Counted from the first letter of the stretch, positions 19,708 to 29,222 are shown. The stretch is DNA of 64,000 bases from Sinorhizobium sp. BG8 (GCF_016864555.1 NZ_CP044011.1:1507501-1571500); one strand, 5' to 3'. The notes: generated by a model from the sequence alone, not told the origin. Program-made: numbers and translations.

Positions 19708-20592
19708 ATGACGGAATTTCCATTCTCTGGATTGAACCTCGCAATCACGACGCCTTTCGACGGCAACGGCCACATCGACTACGCCAGGCTCGAGGAGAAT
19801 ATCGAGCGCTACCTGTCCCTTGGCGTGCCGGGCTTCGTGCTCAGTTCAGGCACGGGAATGCATGTCTATCTCGCCAAGGAAGAGTCCGAGGAACTCGTCC
19901 GGCGTGGCTCGAAGATCATCAATGGTCGGGCGAAGGTCATTGCTCAAACCTCGGCCCTGCTGACGGCGGATGTCGTCGAACGCACAAAGCGAGCGGCCGA
20001 TGCCGGTGCCGATGGCGTCATGGTTCTTCCGCCCTTCTTCGAAGGCCCGACCGACGACCAGAGCATCATCGATTTCTATACGGAAGTCGCCGGCGCCGGG
20101 TTGCCCGTCATCGGCTACAACGTTCCGCAGGCGGTTGGAGTAACCGTCACGCCTTCACTGCTCAGGGAGCTCTGTGACATCCCGAATTTCTGCGCCGTCA
20201 AGGACAGCAGCGGCGATCTCGCCATGCAGGCTTCCCTCATTCGCGCCGGGCGGCCCGTCATGAACGGTGCCGACCCGCTGGTGCCCTTTGCTCTCTTCGC
20301 AGGGTGCAGCGGACTGATCTGGGGCGGAGCGAATTTCGCCCCGCGCACGTGCCTGTCTCTCGTGAAGGCGGCAACATCCGGACACTGGGACAAAGTCCGT
20401 GAAATCTGGTCCGCGCTGGAGCCCGCGATGTCGCTGATCTGGGAGGGCGACTACGTGCAGTCGGTCTATGCGGCAGCGGATCTTACCGGCTTTGGCGCCG
20501 GTGCACCGCGCAAGCCGTTGAGAGCTCTGTCTGCTGAGCGGATCGAGGCCCTCCGGGCCGTTCTCGGCGACCTCACAAAACTGGAAGCTTAG
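19708..20592 (+). CDS. Dihydrodipicolinate-synthase-family lyase/deaminase, copy 1
   Basis: This 294-residue class I aldolase-fold enzyme (DHDPS/NAL family) forms a Schiff base through Lys165 (FCAVKDSSGD), with Tyr137 in IGYNVPQ. The GTG-type loop is changed to SSGTGMH near residue 47. Family members include 4-hydroxyproline-pathway deaminases, keto-deoxysugar acid dehydratases and aldolases. The association with FAD amine oxidases and an aldehyde dehydrogenase favours a role in amino acid or betaine breakdown rather than lysine synthesis. It is followed after 4 bases by the oxidase gene. Confidence 0.92.
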   Translation: MTEFPFSGLNLAITTPFDGNGHIDYARLEENIERYLSLGVPGFVLSSGTGMHVYLAKEESEELVRRGSKIINGRAKVIAQTSALLTADVVERTKRAADAGADGVMVLPPFFEGPTDDQSIIDFYTEVAGAGLPVIGYNVPQAVGVTVTPSLLRELCDIPNFCAVKDSSGDLAMQASLIRAGRPVMNGADPLVPFALFAGCSGLIWGGANFAPRTCLSLVKAATSGHWDKVREIWSALEPAMSLIWEGDYVQSVYAAADLTGFGAGAPRKPLRALSAERIEALRAVLGDLTKLEA

Positions 20593-20596
20593 GGCC

Positions 20597-21943
20597 GTGG
20601 CTGCATCTTCGAAGAAGATATTCACGGCCTCGAGGCTCCCCCGGAACACGGGGACGTCTGGCTGGGTCGCCATGCTCCCGACACGCCGGGCAGGCCTCCG
20701 GCTTCAAGGGCATATCACTTCGGACGTCGTCATCATCGGCGGGGGGTTTGCCGGGCTCTCCGCCGCCCGACGCATTCATGAACTCGATCCCGGCCTCAAG
20801 GTGGCGGTGCTTGAAGCTGACGTCGTGGGCGAAGCGGCCGCAGGCCGCAATTCCGGCTTCATCATCGACCTGCCGCACGAGGTTTCGTCCGACGACTACG
20901 GCGGCGATTCCGCTGCCAGGAGCAAAGAGGCGATCGTTATCAGCCGGACCGCGATCGCATTGGCGAGTGCGATTGCGGCCGAGCAGGGGTGGAGCAAGGA
21001 CGTATTTGATCCGTGTGGACGCTACAGCGTTGCAATCAGCGACGAGGGAGACCACCATCTGACAGCGTATGCCGACCAACTCGGCAAGCTGGGGGAGAAG
21101 CATCAGCTCCTCTCCGCCCGGGAAATCGCCGAGGTAACCGGCACACGCTCTTACACGTCGGCCCTTTTCACTCCCGGCACGGTGATGGTCCAGCCTGCGG
21201 CCTATATCCGGGGCGTTGCGGACTCGCTGGTCGATCCGGTGACGGTGTACGAACAGACGCCGGCCGTTCAGTTCGAGAGCACTGGCGCAGGTTGGCTGGT
21301 AAAGACCCCGGAAGGCTCGATCAGCACTGGAAGGATCGTCCTTGCGAACAACGGCCATGCGGAGAGCTTCGGGTTCTTCAAGGGGCAGGTGCTCCATATC
21401 TTCACCTTTGCCTCGATGACGCACGAGTTCGATCCGGCGCGCTTGTCCGGACACCGCAAATGGGCCGCCACGCCTGCGCTTCCCATGGGGACGACCGTCC
21501 GCCGCGTCCCGGGACAGAACGGCGACCGCATCCTGGTTCGCTCGCGTTACACCTACCACCCAGGTCTGGTGACAGGCGATGGAACGCTTCGGCGTGCAGG
21601 TGCCCAGCATGACCGCAAGTTCAAGGCCCGCTTCCCGACATTGACCGACATTCCGATGGAATACCGCTGGGCTGGCGCGATGGCCGTCACCTGGAATTCC
21701 GTCCCGGCTTTCGGCGAGATTGAGAAAGGCGTTTTCGCGGCCTGTGGATGCAACGGGGTAGGGGCTTCGAAGGCGACCGCATCCGGGATTGCCGCGGCCG
21801 AACTGATGCTCGGCCACAACTCGAGACTGACTGAAATCTACAAGCGCTTCGACGCGCCCAAGTCGCTGCCACCTCAGCCGCTGACGACGATCGGGGCCAA
21901 GGCGAACCTCGCATTCCGCGAATGGATGGCGGGGGCGGAATAG
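20597..21943 (+). CDS. FAD-dependent amine oxidoreductase (DAO superfamily), copy 1
   Basis: The 448-residue flavoprotein has an N-terminal dinucleotide-binding motif (IIGGGFAGLSAAR at about 46-58) and the DAO-type second motif AAGRNSGFIIDLPHE near 95. It resembles gamma-glutamylputrescine oxidase-like and other secondary-amine oxidases. The start is a GTG four bases after the DHDPS stop. It is chosen because the N-terminus then lines up with the paralogue at 27876 (RLP...GW..ML with RLP...AW..IL), although the next ATG is at about 20672. The substrate is probably an N-alkylated or cyclic amine delivered by the downstream transporter. Confidence 0.9.
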   Translation: MAASSKKIFTASRLPRNTGTSGWVAMLPTRRAGLRLQGHITSDVVIIGGGFAGLSAARRIHELDPGLKVAVLEADVVGEAAAGRNSGFIIDLPHEVSSDDYGGDSAARSKEAIVISRTAIALASAIAAEQGWSKDVFDPCGRYSVAISDEGDHHLTAYADQLGKLGEKHQLLSAREIAEVTGTRSYTSALFTPGTVMVQPAAYIRGVADSLVDPVTVYEQTPAVQFESTGAGWLVKTPEGSISTGRIVLANNGHAESFGFFKGQVLHIFTFASMTHEFDPARLSGHRKWAATPALPMGTTVRRVPGQNGDRILVRSRYTYHPGLVTGDGTLRRAGAQHDRKFKARFPTLTDIPMEYRWAGAMAVTWNSVPAFGEIEKGVFAACGCNGVGASKATASGIAAAELMLGHNSRLTEIYKRFDAPKSLPPQPLTTIGAKANLAFREWMAGAE

Positions 21944-22063
21944 ACGGAGGAACGAGCACGGGCCGCTACCGACGTCCCGTTTGGAATCGCTGGTAAATTC
22001 TTCGGCCGGATAATGCGGCACCCCGGCACGTACCGATAATCGCCGCAAAAAGAGGGAACGAGA

Positions 22064-23065
22064 ATGAAAAGCCTGCTCGCATCGACCTGCCTGCTCCTCG
22101 GAACCGTCGCCGGCTCATCGCTGGCGAACGCCGCCGATTGCGGAGACATCACCATCGCCAGCATGAACTGGCAGAGCGCCGAGGTCATCTCCAACCTCGA
22201 CAAGATCATCCTGAACGAAGGCTACGGCTGCAGTGCCGAGATCACCATCGGCGATACCGTGCCGACCATTACCTCCATGGCCGAGAAGGGCGAACCCGAC
22301 ATCGCGCCGGAAGCCTGGATCGACCTTTTGCCGGATGTCGTCAAGAAGGGTACGGAAGAAGGCCGCATCGTGCAGGTCGGCTCGCCGCTTCCCGACGGCG
22401 GCGTGCAGGGCTGGTGGATCCCGAAGTACCTCGCGGACGCCCATCCCGACATCAAGTCCATCCAGGACGTGATGAAGCATCCGGAGCTTTTCCCGGATCC
22501 GGAAGATCCGAGCAAGGGCGCGATCTTCAACGGCCCGCAGGGCTGGGGCGGTACGATCGTAACGGCACAGCTCTACAAGGCCTACGAATTTGAGAAGGCC
22601 GGCTTCACGCTGGTCGATACCGGCTCTGCGGCGGGCCTCGACGGCTCGATCGCCAAGGCCTACGAGCGCAAAGAAGGATGGGCAGGCTACTACTGGGCGC
22701 CCACCGCGCTTCTCGGCAAGTACGCGATGGTGAAGCTCAGCCACGGCGTCCCCTTCGACGAGGCAGAATGGAAGCGGTGCAACACCGTCGCGGACTGCTC
22801 CGATCCCAAGACCAACGATTGGCCGGTGGATAGGGTCGTGACCCTCGTCGCGAAGTCCTTCTCGGAAAAGGCCGGCCCCGAAGTGATGGACTATCTGTCG
22901 AAGCGCTCCTGGAGCAACGACACCGTCAACAAGCTGATGGCCTGGATGACGGACAACCAGGCAAGCGGTGAAGATGGCGCCAAGCACTTCCTCAAGGAGA
23001 ACCCGGATCTCTGGAAGACCTGGGTGTCGCCCGACGCCGCCGCCAAGGTCGAGGCCGCGCTGTAG
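22064..23065 (+). CDS. Glycine-betaine/choline-type ABC substrate-binding protein (OpuAC-like)
   Basis: The 333-residue periplasmic protein begins with a Sec signal (LLLGTVAGSSLANAAD). The mature domain is of the OpuAC/ProX/ChoX group (ITIASMNWQSAEVISNLD, DIAPEAWIDLL), with many tryptophans and tyrosines (GVQGWWIPKY, GYYWAPTALLGKY) that in this family form an aromatic cage around a quaternary ammonium group. The ribosome site GAGGGAACGAGA precedes ATG. With the permease and ATPase that follow it forms a complete importer. A betaine-like substrate is likely. Confidence 0.92.
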   Translation: MKSLLASTCLLLGTVAGSSLANAADCGDITIASMNWQSAEVISNLDKIILNEGYGCSAEITIGDTVPTITSMAEKGEPDIAPEAWIDLLPDVVKKGTEEGRIVQVGSPLPDGGVQGWWIPKYLADAHPDIKSIQDVMKHPELFPDPEDPSKGAIFNGPQGWGGTIVTAQLYKAYEFEKAGFTLVDTGSAAGLDGSIAKAYERKEGWAGYYWAPTALLGKYAMVKLSHGVPFDEAEWKRCNTVADCSDPKTNDWPVDRVVTLVAKSFSEKAGPEVMDYLSKRSWSNDTVNKLMAWMTDNQASGEDGAKHFLKENPDLWKTWVSPDAAAKVEAAL

Positions 23066-23182
23066 TCGCCGCTCCGGCAAACACGAAAACAAGCTCGTGC
23101 GATGTGCCGGATGGCGCGTCGCACCTTTCCTGCCGAACAACAACAAGAACAACGGATCGGCTCTTTGGACCAGGGGAACCGA

Positions 23183-24070
23183 ATGGATTGGTTTTACAAA
23201 TTCCCGCATATGAACGACGACGCGCTGCGCAACATGAAGAAGGCGATCGACGACGGCTTCCGCGGCTTCACGCGCAACTACGGCGACATGATTGAGAGCA
23301 TCTTCACGCCGCTGCAGCACTTTCTCATCGCCGCCGAGCGCTTCATGCTGAAGACGCCCTGGCCGATCATCACGCTGCTCATTCTCGCCATCGCCTATGC
23401 CGCCACGCGCAGCACCCGCATCACCCTCGGCTGCCTCGTGACGCTGATGCTGATCGGCTACTTCGACATGTGGGACGACACGATGCGGACGATCTCGATG
23501 ATCTTCGTCTGCACGGTGCTGTCGATTGCCATCGGCATTCCGATCGGCATCCTGATGGCGCGCTCCGACCGCATGCAGCGTATCGTCAATCCGATCCTCG
23601 ACGTCATGCAGACGATGCCGAGCTTCGTCTACCTGATCCCCGTCGTCATGCTGCTCGGCATCGGCAAGGTGCCGGGGCTGATCGCCGTCGTCATCTATGC
23701 CATCCCGCCGATGATCCGCCTCACCGACCTCGGCATCCGCCTCGTCGACAAGGACGTGCTCGAGGCCGCCGATGCGTTCGGCGCCGATCCCAGGCAGAAA
23801 CTCTTCAAGGTGCAGTTGCCGCTCGCCCTTCCGACGATCATGGCCGGCATCAACCAGACGATCATGATGGCGCTGGCCATGGTGGTCATCGCCTCGATGA
23901 TCGGCGTGCAGGGACTTGGCCAGCCGGTTCTCAAGGCCATCGCCAACCAGTACTTCACGCTGGGCATCTTCAACGGCCTCGCCATCGTCGGCATTGCCAT
24001 CATCTTCGACCGGGTCAGCCAGGCGTATGGCAAGCGACTCCAGAAGCACCGGGAGGTCGTCCATGGCTGA
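23183..24070 (+). CDS. Glycine-betaine-type ABC transporter permease (ProW-like)
   Basis: The 295-residue membrane subunit starts MDWFYKFPHMND at an ATG preceded by CAGGGGAACCG. It has a cytoplasmic N-terminal stretch, then about six membrane spans and the coupling loop LEAADAFGADPRQ. An in-frame upstream ATG at 23102 would add 27 residues of no recognisable kind. The gene overlaps the ATPase gene by eight bases. The 117-base gap to the binding-protein gene is normal for an operon in which the binding protein is made in excess. Confidence 0.92.
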   Translation: MDWFYKFPHMNDDALRNMKKAIDDGFRGFTRNYGDMIESIFTPLQHFLIAAERFMLKTPWPIITLLILAIAYAATRSTRITLGCLVTLMLIGYFDMWDDTMRTISMIFVCTVLSIAIGIPIGILMARSDRMQRIVNPILDVMQTMPSFVYLIPVVMLLGIGKVPGLIAVVIYAIPPMIRLTDLGIRLVDKDVLEAADAFGADPRQKLFKVQLPLALPTIMAGINQTIMMALAMVVIASMIGVQGLGQPVLKAIANQYFTLGIFNGLAIVGIAIIFDRVSQAYGKRLQKHREVVHG

Positions 24071-25100
24071 CCACGTCTTCGGCGGCATCAAGATCCGCCA
24101 CCTCTACAAGATCTTCGGACCCAACGCCGCCGCGCACATCGATGCCGTCCGCAACGGTCTGACCAAGAGCGAACTGAACGAGAAGCACGGCCACGTGCTC
24201 GGGCTTCGCGACATCAACATCGAGATGCCGTCCGGGTCGATCCAGGTGATCATGGGGCTTTCCGGCTCGGGCAAGTCGACGCTGATCCGCCACATCAACC
24301 GGCTGATCGATCCGACGGCCGGCGAGGTGCTCGTCGACGGCGTCGATGTCGTCAAGATGTCCGACGCCGAGCTGCAGGAGTTCCGCCGGCACCAGACGGC
24401 GATGGTGTTCCAGAAGTTCGCGCTTCTTCCACACCGCAACATCCTGGACAACACGGTCTTCGGGCTGGAACTGCAGGGCATTCCGCGCTCGCAGTGCGTC
24501 GAAACGGCGATGCGGTGGCTCGAGCGTGTCGGTCTCAAGGGCTTCGAGCAGAAGTATCCCAACCAGCTGTCGGGCGGCATGCAGCAACGCGTCGGCCTTG
24601 CCCGCGCGCTTGCCAACGATGCGCCGGTGCTCTTGATGGACGAGGCCTACTCGGCGCTCGATCCGCTGATCCGCATGGACATGCAGACGGTTCTCCTCGA
24701 CCTGCAGAAGGAGATCCGCAAGACGATCGTCTTCATCACGCACGACCTCGACGAGGCGCTGCGCCTCGGTGACCAGATCGCCATCCTGCGCGACGGCGAG
24801 GTCATCCAGCAGGGCACCAGCCAGGACATCGTCCTCCGTCCCGCGGACGACTATGTCGCCAACTTCGTCAAGGAAGTGAACCGAGGGCGCGTCGTCCATG
24901 TCGAGGCCGTGATGACTCCGGACCGTTCAGCCAGATCGGGCGGGCCGATTGTCGTAGCCGGCACAACGGTCGAGGAGACCCTCCGTCTCCTGTCTCGAGA
25001 GTCTGTCGAGCAGGGCGCGGTGGTTTCCCCGGCCGGCGAAGTGTTGGGCGTGGTTTCGCTCCGGCAACTTGCCAACGCGATGGTCAATTCGCCCCACTAG
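24063..25100 (+). CDS. Glycine-betaine-type ABC transporter ATPase (ProV-like)
   Basis: The 345-residue ATPase has Walker A GLSGSGKS near 60, the signature LSGGMQQRVGLARAL near 160, Walker B VLLMDEAYSALD and the switch His (ITHDLDEA). The first 40 residues, ahead of the nucleotide-binding core, resemble the ProV/OpuAA leader (VFG...NAAAHIDAVRNG). The C-terminal 70 residues are CBS-like but look like only one module, so osmotic gating as in OpuA is doubtful. It is encoded directly after the permease with an eight-base overlap. Confidence 0.93.
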   Translation: MADHVFGGIKIRHLYKIFGPNAAAHIDAVRNGLTKSELNEKHGHVLGLRDINIEMPSGSIQVIMGLSGSGKSTLIRHINRLIDPTAGEVLVDGVDVVKMSDAELQEFRRHQTAMVFQKFALLPHRNILDNTVFGLELQGIPRSQCVETAMRWLERVGLKGFEQKYPNQLSGGMQQRVGLARALANDAPVLLMDEAYSALDPLIRMDMQTVLLDLQKEIRKTIVFITHDLDEALRLGDQIAILRDGEVIQQGTSQDIVLRPADDYVANFVKEVNRGRVVHVEAVMTPDRSARSGGPIVVAGTTVEETLRLLSRESVEQGAVVSPAGEVLGVVSLRQLANAMVNSPH

Positions 25101-25189
25101 AGAACAGGCTTTGATCAAGAGTCAGCACCGGCGCAGAAGCCTGCGCGATGGATGGTACCTGAGAGCGGCCGGCCCAACGTCAGCATCAG

Positions 25190-25223
25190 CCTGACCGGGT
25201 CTGGTCGAGCGTCAGGTGGCTTT
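25190..25223 (+). terminator. Possible terminator after the ABC transporter genes
   Basis: CCTGAC (25190-25195) and GTCAGG (25211-25216) pair exactly around a 15-base loop, and the sequence continues TGGCTTTTA. It lies 90 bases after the ATPase stop. The stem is short. The rest of the 25101-25369 gap shows no gene and no riboswitch that I can recognise. Confidence 0.4.
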
Positions 25224-25369
25224 TACTCGGGACCCTGTCGTCGAGGTCAGGGCCTTCTCCCGGACATGATAAGCTTCCGTATTTCCTATTCACGTCGGCG
25301 CATTGGCGGGGTGCTTTCCGTGCGCTGTGGGGCGTTTCGAGTCGATCGAGCATCATCATTATTTTTATT

Positions 25370-25408
25370 GTAGACATATTGTCTACTGTTGAGCTACAAT
25401 ATGTCTAC
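25370..25408. promoter_or_regulatory. Double GTAGACA palindrome, likely GntR operator 3
   Basis: GTAGACATATTGT (25370-25382) is repeated in inverted form as ACAATATGTCTAC (25396-25408), a perfect 13-bp inverted repeat. The left arm region is itself a palindrome (GTAGACA-TAT-TGTCTAC, 25370-25386). It stands 66 bases before the second DHDPS-family gene. The TGTCTA core is shared with the sites next to the GntR gene, so it is probably the same regulator's target. Confidence 0.65.
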
Positions 25409-25473
25409 TTCGGTTGCTTGCGGCGGGCGAAACCTGGGTCGGGTGCCGAACGGACAAACCTAGGAGGGATTCC

Positions 25474-26379
25474 ATGAATTTTGACGGCATCTACACTCCC
25501 GTCATAACTCCGCATGATGCGGACGGAACAATCGACCGGGACGCTTTCGCCCGGATGATCGAATACCTGATCTCGTCTGGTGTTCACGGGATCATCAACG
25601 GCGGCTCGACGGGCGAATACTATGCCCAGTCGATGGAAGAACGCATCGAGATGGCCAGGTTTGCCAAGGAGGTCATCGGCGACCGCGTGCCGCTCGTCGT
25701 CGGCACCGTTGCCATTCGTCTCGAAGACTCGATCGCGATGGCGGAGGCCGCGGCCAAGATGGGTGCATCCGCCATTCTGGTCGGTTCGCCGCCCTATTCG
25801 GTTCCGACCGAAACTGAGAACGCACTCAACGCGCTTGCGATCGACCGCGCCGCCGATCTGCCGATCATGCTCTACAACTATCCCGGCCGCATGGGCATCA
25901 ACATGGGCGAGGAGTTCCTCGACCGCGTCGGCCGGAGCAGGAATTTCTGCGCCATCAAGGAGAGCTCCGGCGACATCAATCGCGTCCATCTCCTTGCCCG
26001 CGACTACCCGCATATCCAGATGTCATGCGGAATGGACGACCAGGCGTTGGAGTTCTTCGCCTGGGGCGCGCGCAGCTGGGTCTGCGGCGGCTCGAACTTT
26101 CTGCCCGCAGAGCATATCGCACTCTACAAGGCCTGCGTCGTCGAAGGAAACTTCGCAAAGGGGCGTCGCATCATGTCCGCGATGATGCCGCTCATGCGTG
26201 TCCTGGAACAGGGCGGGAAATTCATCCAGTGCATCAAGTACGGCTCCGAAATGAACGGCTTCGTCGCAGGTCCCCCGCGTCCTCCGCTCAAGCCGTTGAA
26301 CAAGGACGACAAGCGGCAGCTGGAACAGGTGGTGCGCGTTCTCAAGCGCACGATTGCAGAAATCGAAGCGGAGGCATGA
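25474..26379 (+). CDS. Dihydrodipicolinate-synthase-family lyase/deaminase, copy 2
   Basis: The 301-residue protein has the DHDPS/NAL barrel, with Schiff-base Lys162 (FCAIKESSGD), Tyr134 in LYNYPGRMG and the loop GGSTGEYY near 43-50. TAGGAGGG lies six bases before the ATG; a longer upstream frame lacks a good site. It differs enough from copy 1 (19708-20592) to suggest a different substrate or step rather than simple redundancy. It is co-transcribed with the aldehyde dehydrogenase and second oxidase genes. Confidence 0.92.
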   Translation: MNFDGIYTPVITPHDADGTIDRDAFARMIEYLISSGVHGIINGGSTGEYYAQSMEERIEMARFAKEVIGDRVPLVVGTVAIRLEDSIAMAEAAAKMGASAILVGSPPYSVPTETENALNALAIDRAADLPIMLYNYPGRMGINMGEEFLDRVGRSRNFCAIKESSGDINRVHLLARDYPHIQMSCGMDDQALEFFAWGARSWVCGGSNFLPAEHIALYKACVVEGNFAKGRRIMSAMMPLMRVLEQGGKFIQCIKYGSEMNGFVAGPPRPPLKPLNKDDKRQLEQVVRVLKRTIAEIEAEA

Positions 26380-26380
26380 T

Positions 26381-27879
26381 ATGAGCGATCTTCTGACACA
26401 CGACGAATACAAGGCAATTGCAGCGGGTCTCGAGTTCCCGACGCAGGCGTTCATCGGCGGCAGCTTCCGGCCGGCGATTTCCCGCAAGACCTTCGAAACG
26501 ATCAACCCTGCCACCGGAAAGGTTCTTGCCGAGGTCGCCTCATGCGGACCGGAGGATGTCGAGCTGGCGGTTGGAAAGGCGCGCGAGGCCTTTGAGGATG
26601 GCCGCTGGTCGCGCCTTCATCCGAGTGCCCGCAAGGAAGTTCTCATCCGCCTGGCCAACCTGCTGAAAAGGAACTCCCGCGAGCTTGCCGTTCTGGAAAG
26701 CCTGGACAGCGGAAAGACCATCTACGACTGCGAGAACGTGGATGTGCCGGAAACGATTCATTGCCTGTCCTGGCACGCCGAACTCATCGACAAGATCTAT
26801 GACCAGGTTTCGCCTGCCTCCGACAACCATATCGCGATGGTCGTCCGTGAGCCGGTTGGCGTTGTCGGGCTGGTTCTGCCCTGGAACTTCCCGCTTCTCA
26901 TGCTCGCCTGGAAGATCGGCCCGGCGCTTGCGGCAGGTAACTCGGTCATCGTCAAGCCTGCCAAGGAAACGACCCTCACGGCATTGCGCGTGGCGGAACT
27001 TGCGATGGAAGCGGGTGTTCCGCCGGGCGTGTTCAATGTCTTGCCGGGCAGCGGCTCCGAAGTCGGCGAGCCTCTTGGCAGACACATGGATGTCGACATG
27101 GTGTCCTTCACCGGTTCCACCGAAACGGGACGGCGTTTCCCGAAATATTCCGCGGACTCCAACCTCAAGGAAGTGACGCTGGAAATGGGCGGCAAGAACC
27201 CGGCTGTGGTCCTTGACGATGTCGAGAACATCGACCGTGTGGCCGCCCACATCGTCAACGGCGCCTTCTGGAACATGGGCGAGAACTGCTCGGCTTCCTC
27301 GCGCCTGATCGTACAGCGCGGGATCAAGGACGAACTCCTGAAAAGGATGATCGCCCATGCCGGGAATGGCCGATGGGCGACCCGCTCAATCCGGAAAACC
27401 GCGTCGGAGCTCTGGTCTCGAAGGCGCACTTCGACAAGGTCTGCTCCTACCTTGGCGAGGGCCAGAAGATCTTGCTCGGGGGCAAGGCGAAGGACGGCTT
27501 CGTGGAGCCGACGATCATCGATGTGAGCGATCGCGATGCGAAGGTCGTGCGCGAAGAGGTCTTCGGCCCGGTTCTCTCGGTGCTTACGGTTGAAAGCTAC
27601 GAGGAAGCAATCACGCTCGCAAACGACACGGAGTACGGCCTCGCCGCATCCATCTTCACGGCCAATGCCAAGCGGGCCATCCGCGGTGCACGCGCCATTC
27701 GGGCGGGCACCGTCACCGTCAACTGCTTCGGCGAAGGTGACATCACGACACCGTTCGGCGGTTTCAAGTCGTCGGGGTTCGGTGGGCGCGACAACGGCAT
27801 CCACGCCCATGACCAGTACACGCGCATAAAGACGATCTGGATCGACCTCACGGACGACGCAGGCGAGGCTGTCTCTTGA
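26381..27879 (+). pseudogene. Aldehyde dehydrogenase gene broken by a one-base deletion
   Basis: This is an ALDH-superfamily NAD(P)-dependent dehydrogenase, expected to oxidise the aldehyde made by the amine oxidase. The first frame (26381 to about 27360) holds PWNFP near 168, the catalytic Glu268 (LEMGGKNP) and Cys303 (GENCSASS). The second frame (about 27361-27879) holds GDPLNP, EEVFGPVLSV and FGGFKSSGFGG. They join if one base is restored between 27360 and 27361 (GC.CGG, giving HAREWPMGD), making about 499 residues, the normal size. GGAGG precedes ATG 26381. The loss may be a real mutation or a sequencing error; as written the enzyme loses its C-terminal third. Confidence 0.88.
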
Positions 27880-29222
27880 ACACACGCACGGCCATACGGC
27901 TGCCGGTCCATCGCGGACCGGCAGCCTGGAGCGCCATCCTCCCGGATGCCGCGGGGCCTGTCGTGCTCGATGGCGATCTGAATGTGGACGTTGCCATCGT
28001 GGGGGGAGGATTTGCAGGCCTTTCGGCTGCCCGTCGTCTTCACCAGAACGATCCAACGCTTCGGATCGCCATCCTCGAGGCAGGGAGGCTGGCGGAAGGC
28101 GCTTCCGGCCGAAACTCTGGTTTCATGATCGACCTGCCGCATGACCTGTCGTCCGAGGACTATGCCGGCAAGGGACTTGCATCGGACCAGGAGATGATCG
28201 CCCTCAATCGAGCGGCCATCGCCTTTGCCCGATCAAACGTCGAGGACTACGGCATCAACCCGGCTTACTTCGATCCGGCCGGAAAGATCAATGGTGCCGC
28301 GAGTGTTGCCGGGCATGATCGGAACCGCAGCTATGCGTCCCATCTTTCGCGTCTCGGCGAACCCGGAGAAATGCTCGACGCGAAAGCGATGTTCGAGGTG
28401 ACCGGAAGTCGCCATTACGTTTCGGGCCTCTATACTCCCGGGACGGTGATGCTGCAGCCTGCTGGCTATATCAGGTCCCTCGGTCAGGGGCTGAGGCGCG
28501 ATGGAATCCACGTATTCGAGTCCTCGCCGGTCAAGCGTTTCGAGCGGAAGGGCTCGGCGTGGGAGCTGACGACGCCCAAGGGGCGGATCGGTGCGGCCAA
28601 GGTTGTCATGGCCAATAACGGGCACCTCGAGAGTTTCGGCTTCAAGCGCAAGAGGCTGATGCACATCTTCCTGTACGCCTCGATGACCGTCGAGCTGGAC
28701 AATGCAACCATCGCAAAGCTGGGAGGACATTCGCGCTGGGGGATCACGCCCTCGGATCCGATGGGCACGACCATGCGCCGGATCGACAGCGCGCAGGGGG
28801 GAAACCGCATCGTTACGCGCACCTGTGCAACTTATCTGCCGGGAATGTTGCCATCAGAGCACGGCCTCGCGCGGGCCGCGCGCATTCACCTCCGAAAGTT
28901 TGCGGACCGTTTTCCCGCTATTGCGGACCTTCCCATGGAGTACAGCTGGGCGGGACATCTCTGCCTGAGCCTGAACGGCGTCGCGGTGATGCGGGAACTT
29001 GAAAATGGTCTCTATTCCGCATGCTGTGACAACGGCCTCGGGACGGTGAGGAGCACCCTTACCGGGATAGGCGCTGCCGACCTCCTGACAGGTCGTGCGT
29101 CCAAGATCTCGGAACATTTCCTCGCCGAGGCGGAGCCAACGAGGCTGGCGCCATCCCCGTTCGACTCGATCGGCGCAAATCTCTTCCTGAGGTGGAGGGA
29201 ATGGAAGGCACGTCGCGAATGA
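27876..29222 (+). CDS. FAD-dependent amine oxidoreductase (DAO superfamily), copy 2
   Basis: The 448-residue flavoprotein is a paralogue of 20597-21943. It shares the same length, the IVGGGFAGLSAARR motif and the GRNSGFMIDLPHDLSSEDY segment, and the similarity runs to the C-terminus. The start is a TTG that overlaps the dehydrogenase stop by four bases (TTGA), supported by N-terminal alignment with copy 1. The two oxidases probably act on related amines or on successive N-methylated intermediates. Their natural acceptor is not evident. Confidence 0.9.
   Translation: MNTRTAIRLPVHRGPAAWSAILPDAAGPVVLDGDLNVDVAIVGGGFAGLSAARRLHQNDPTLRIAILEAGRLAEGASGRNSGFMIDLPHDLSSEDYAGKGLASDQEMIALNRAAIAFARSNVEDYGINPAYFDPAGKINGAASVAGHDRNRSYASHLSRLGEPGEMLDAKAMFEVTGSRHYVSGLYTPGTVMLQPAGYIRSLGQGLRRDGIHVFESSPVKRFERKGSAWELTTPKGRIGAAKVVMANNGHLESFGFKRKRLMHIFLYASMTVELDNATIAKLGGHSRWGITPSDPMGTTMRRIDSAQGGNRIVTRTCATYLPGMLPSEHGLARAARIHLRKFADRFPAIADLPMEYSWAGHLCLSLNGVAVMRELENGLYSACCDNGLGTVRSTLTGIGAADLLTGRASKISEHFLAEAEPTRLAPSPFDSIGANLFLRWREWKARRE

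Noticed and set aside
22115-24091. 658-residue minus-strand frame opposite the betaine transporter
   Set aside because: It is a high-GC shadow of real genes on the plus strand; its sequence is Arg/His/Asp-rich without motifs.
25101-25369. Riboswitch (for example glycine type) before the second lyase gene
   Set aside because: I could not find the conserved core segments or tandem aptamer layout.
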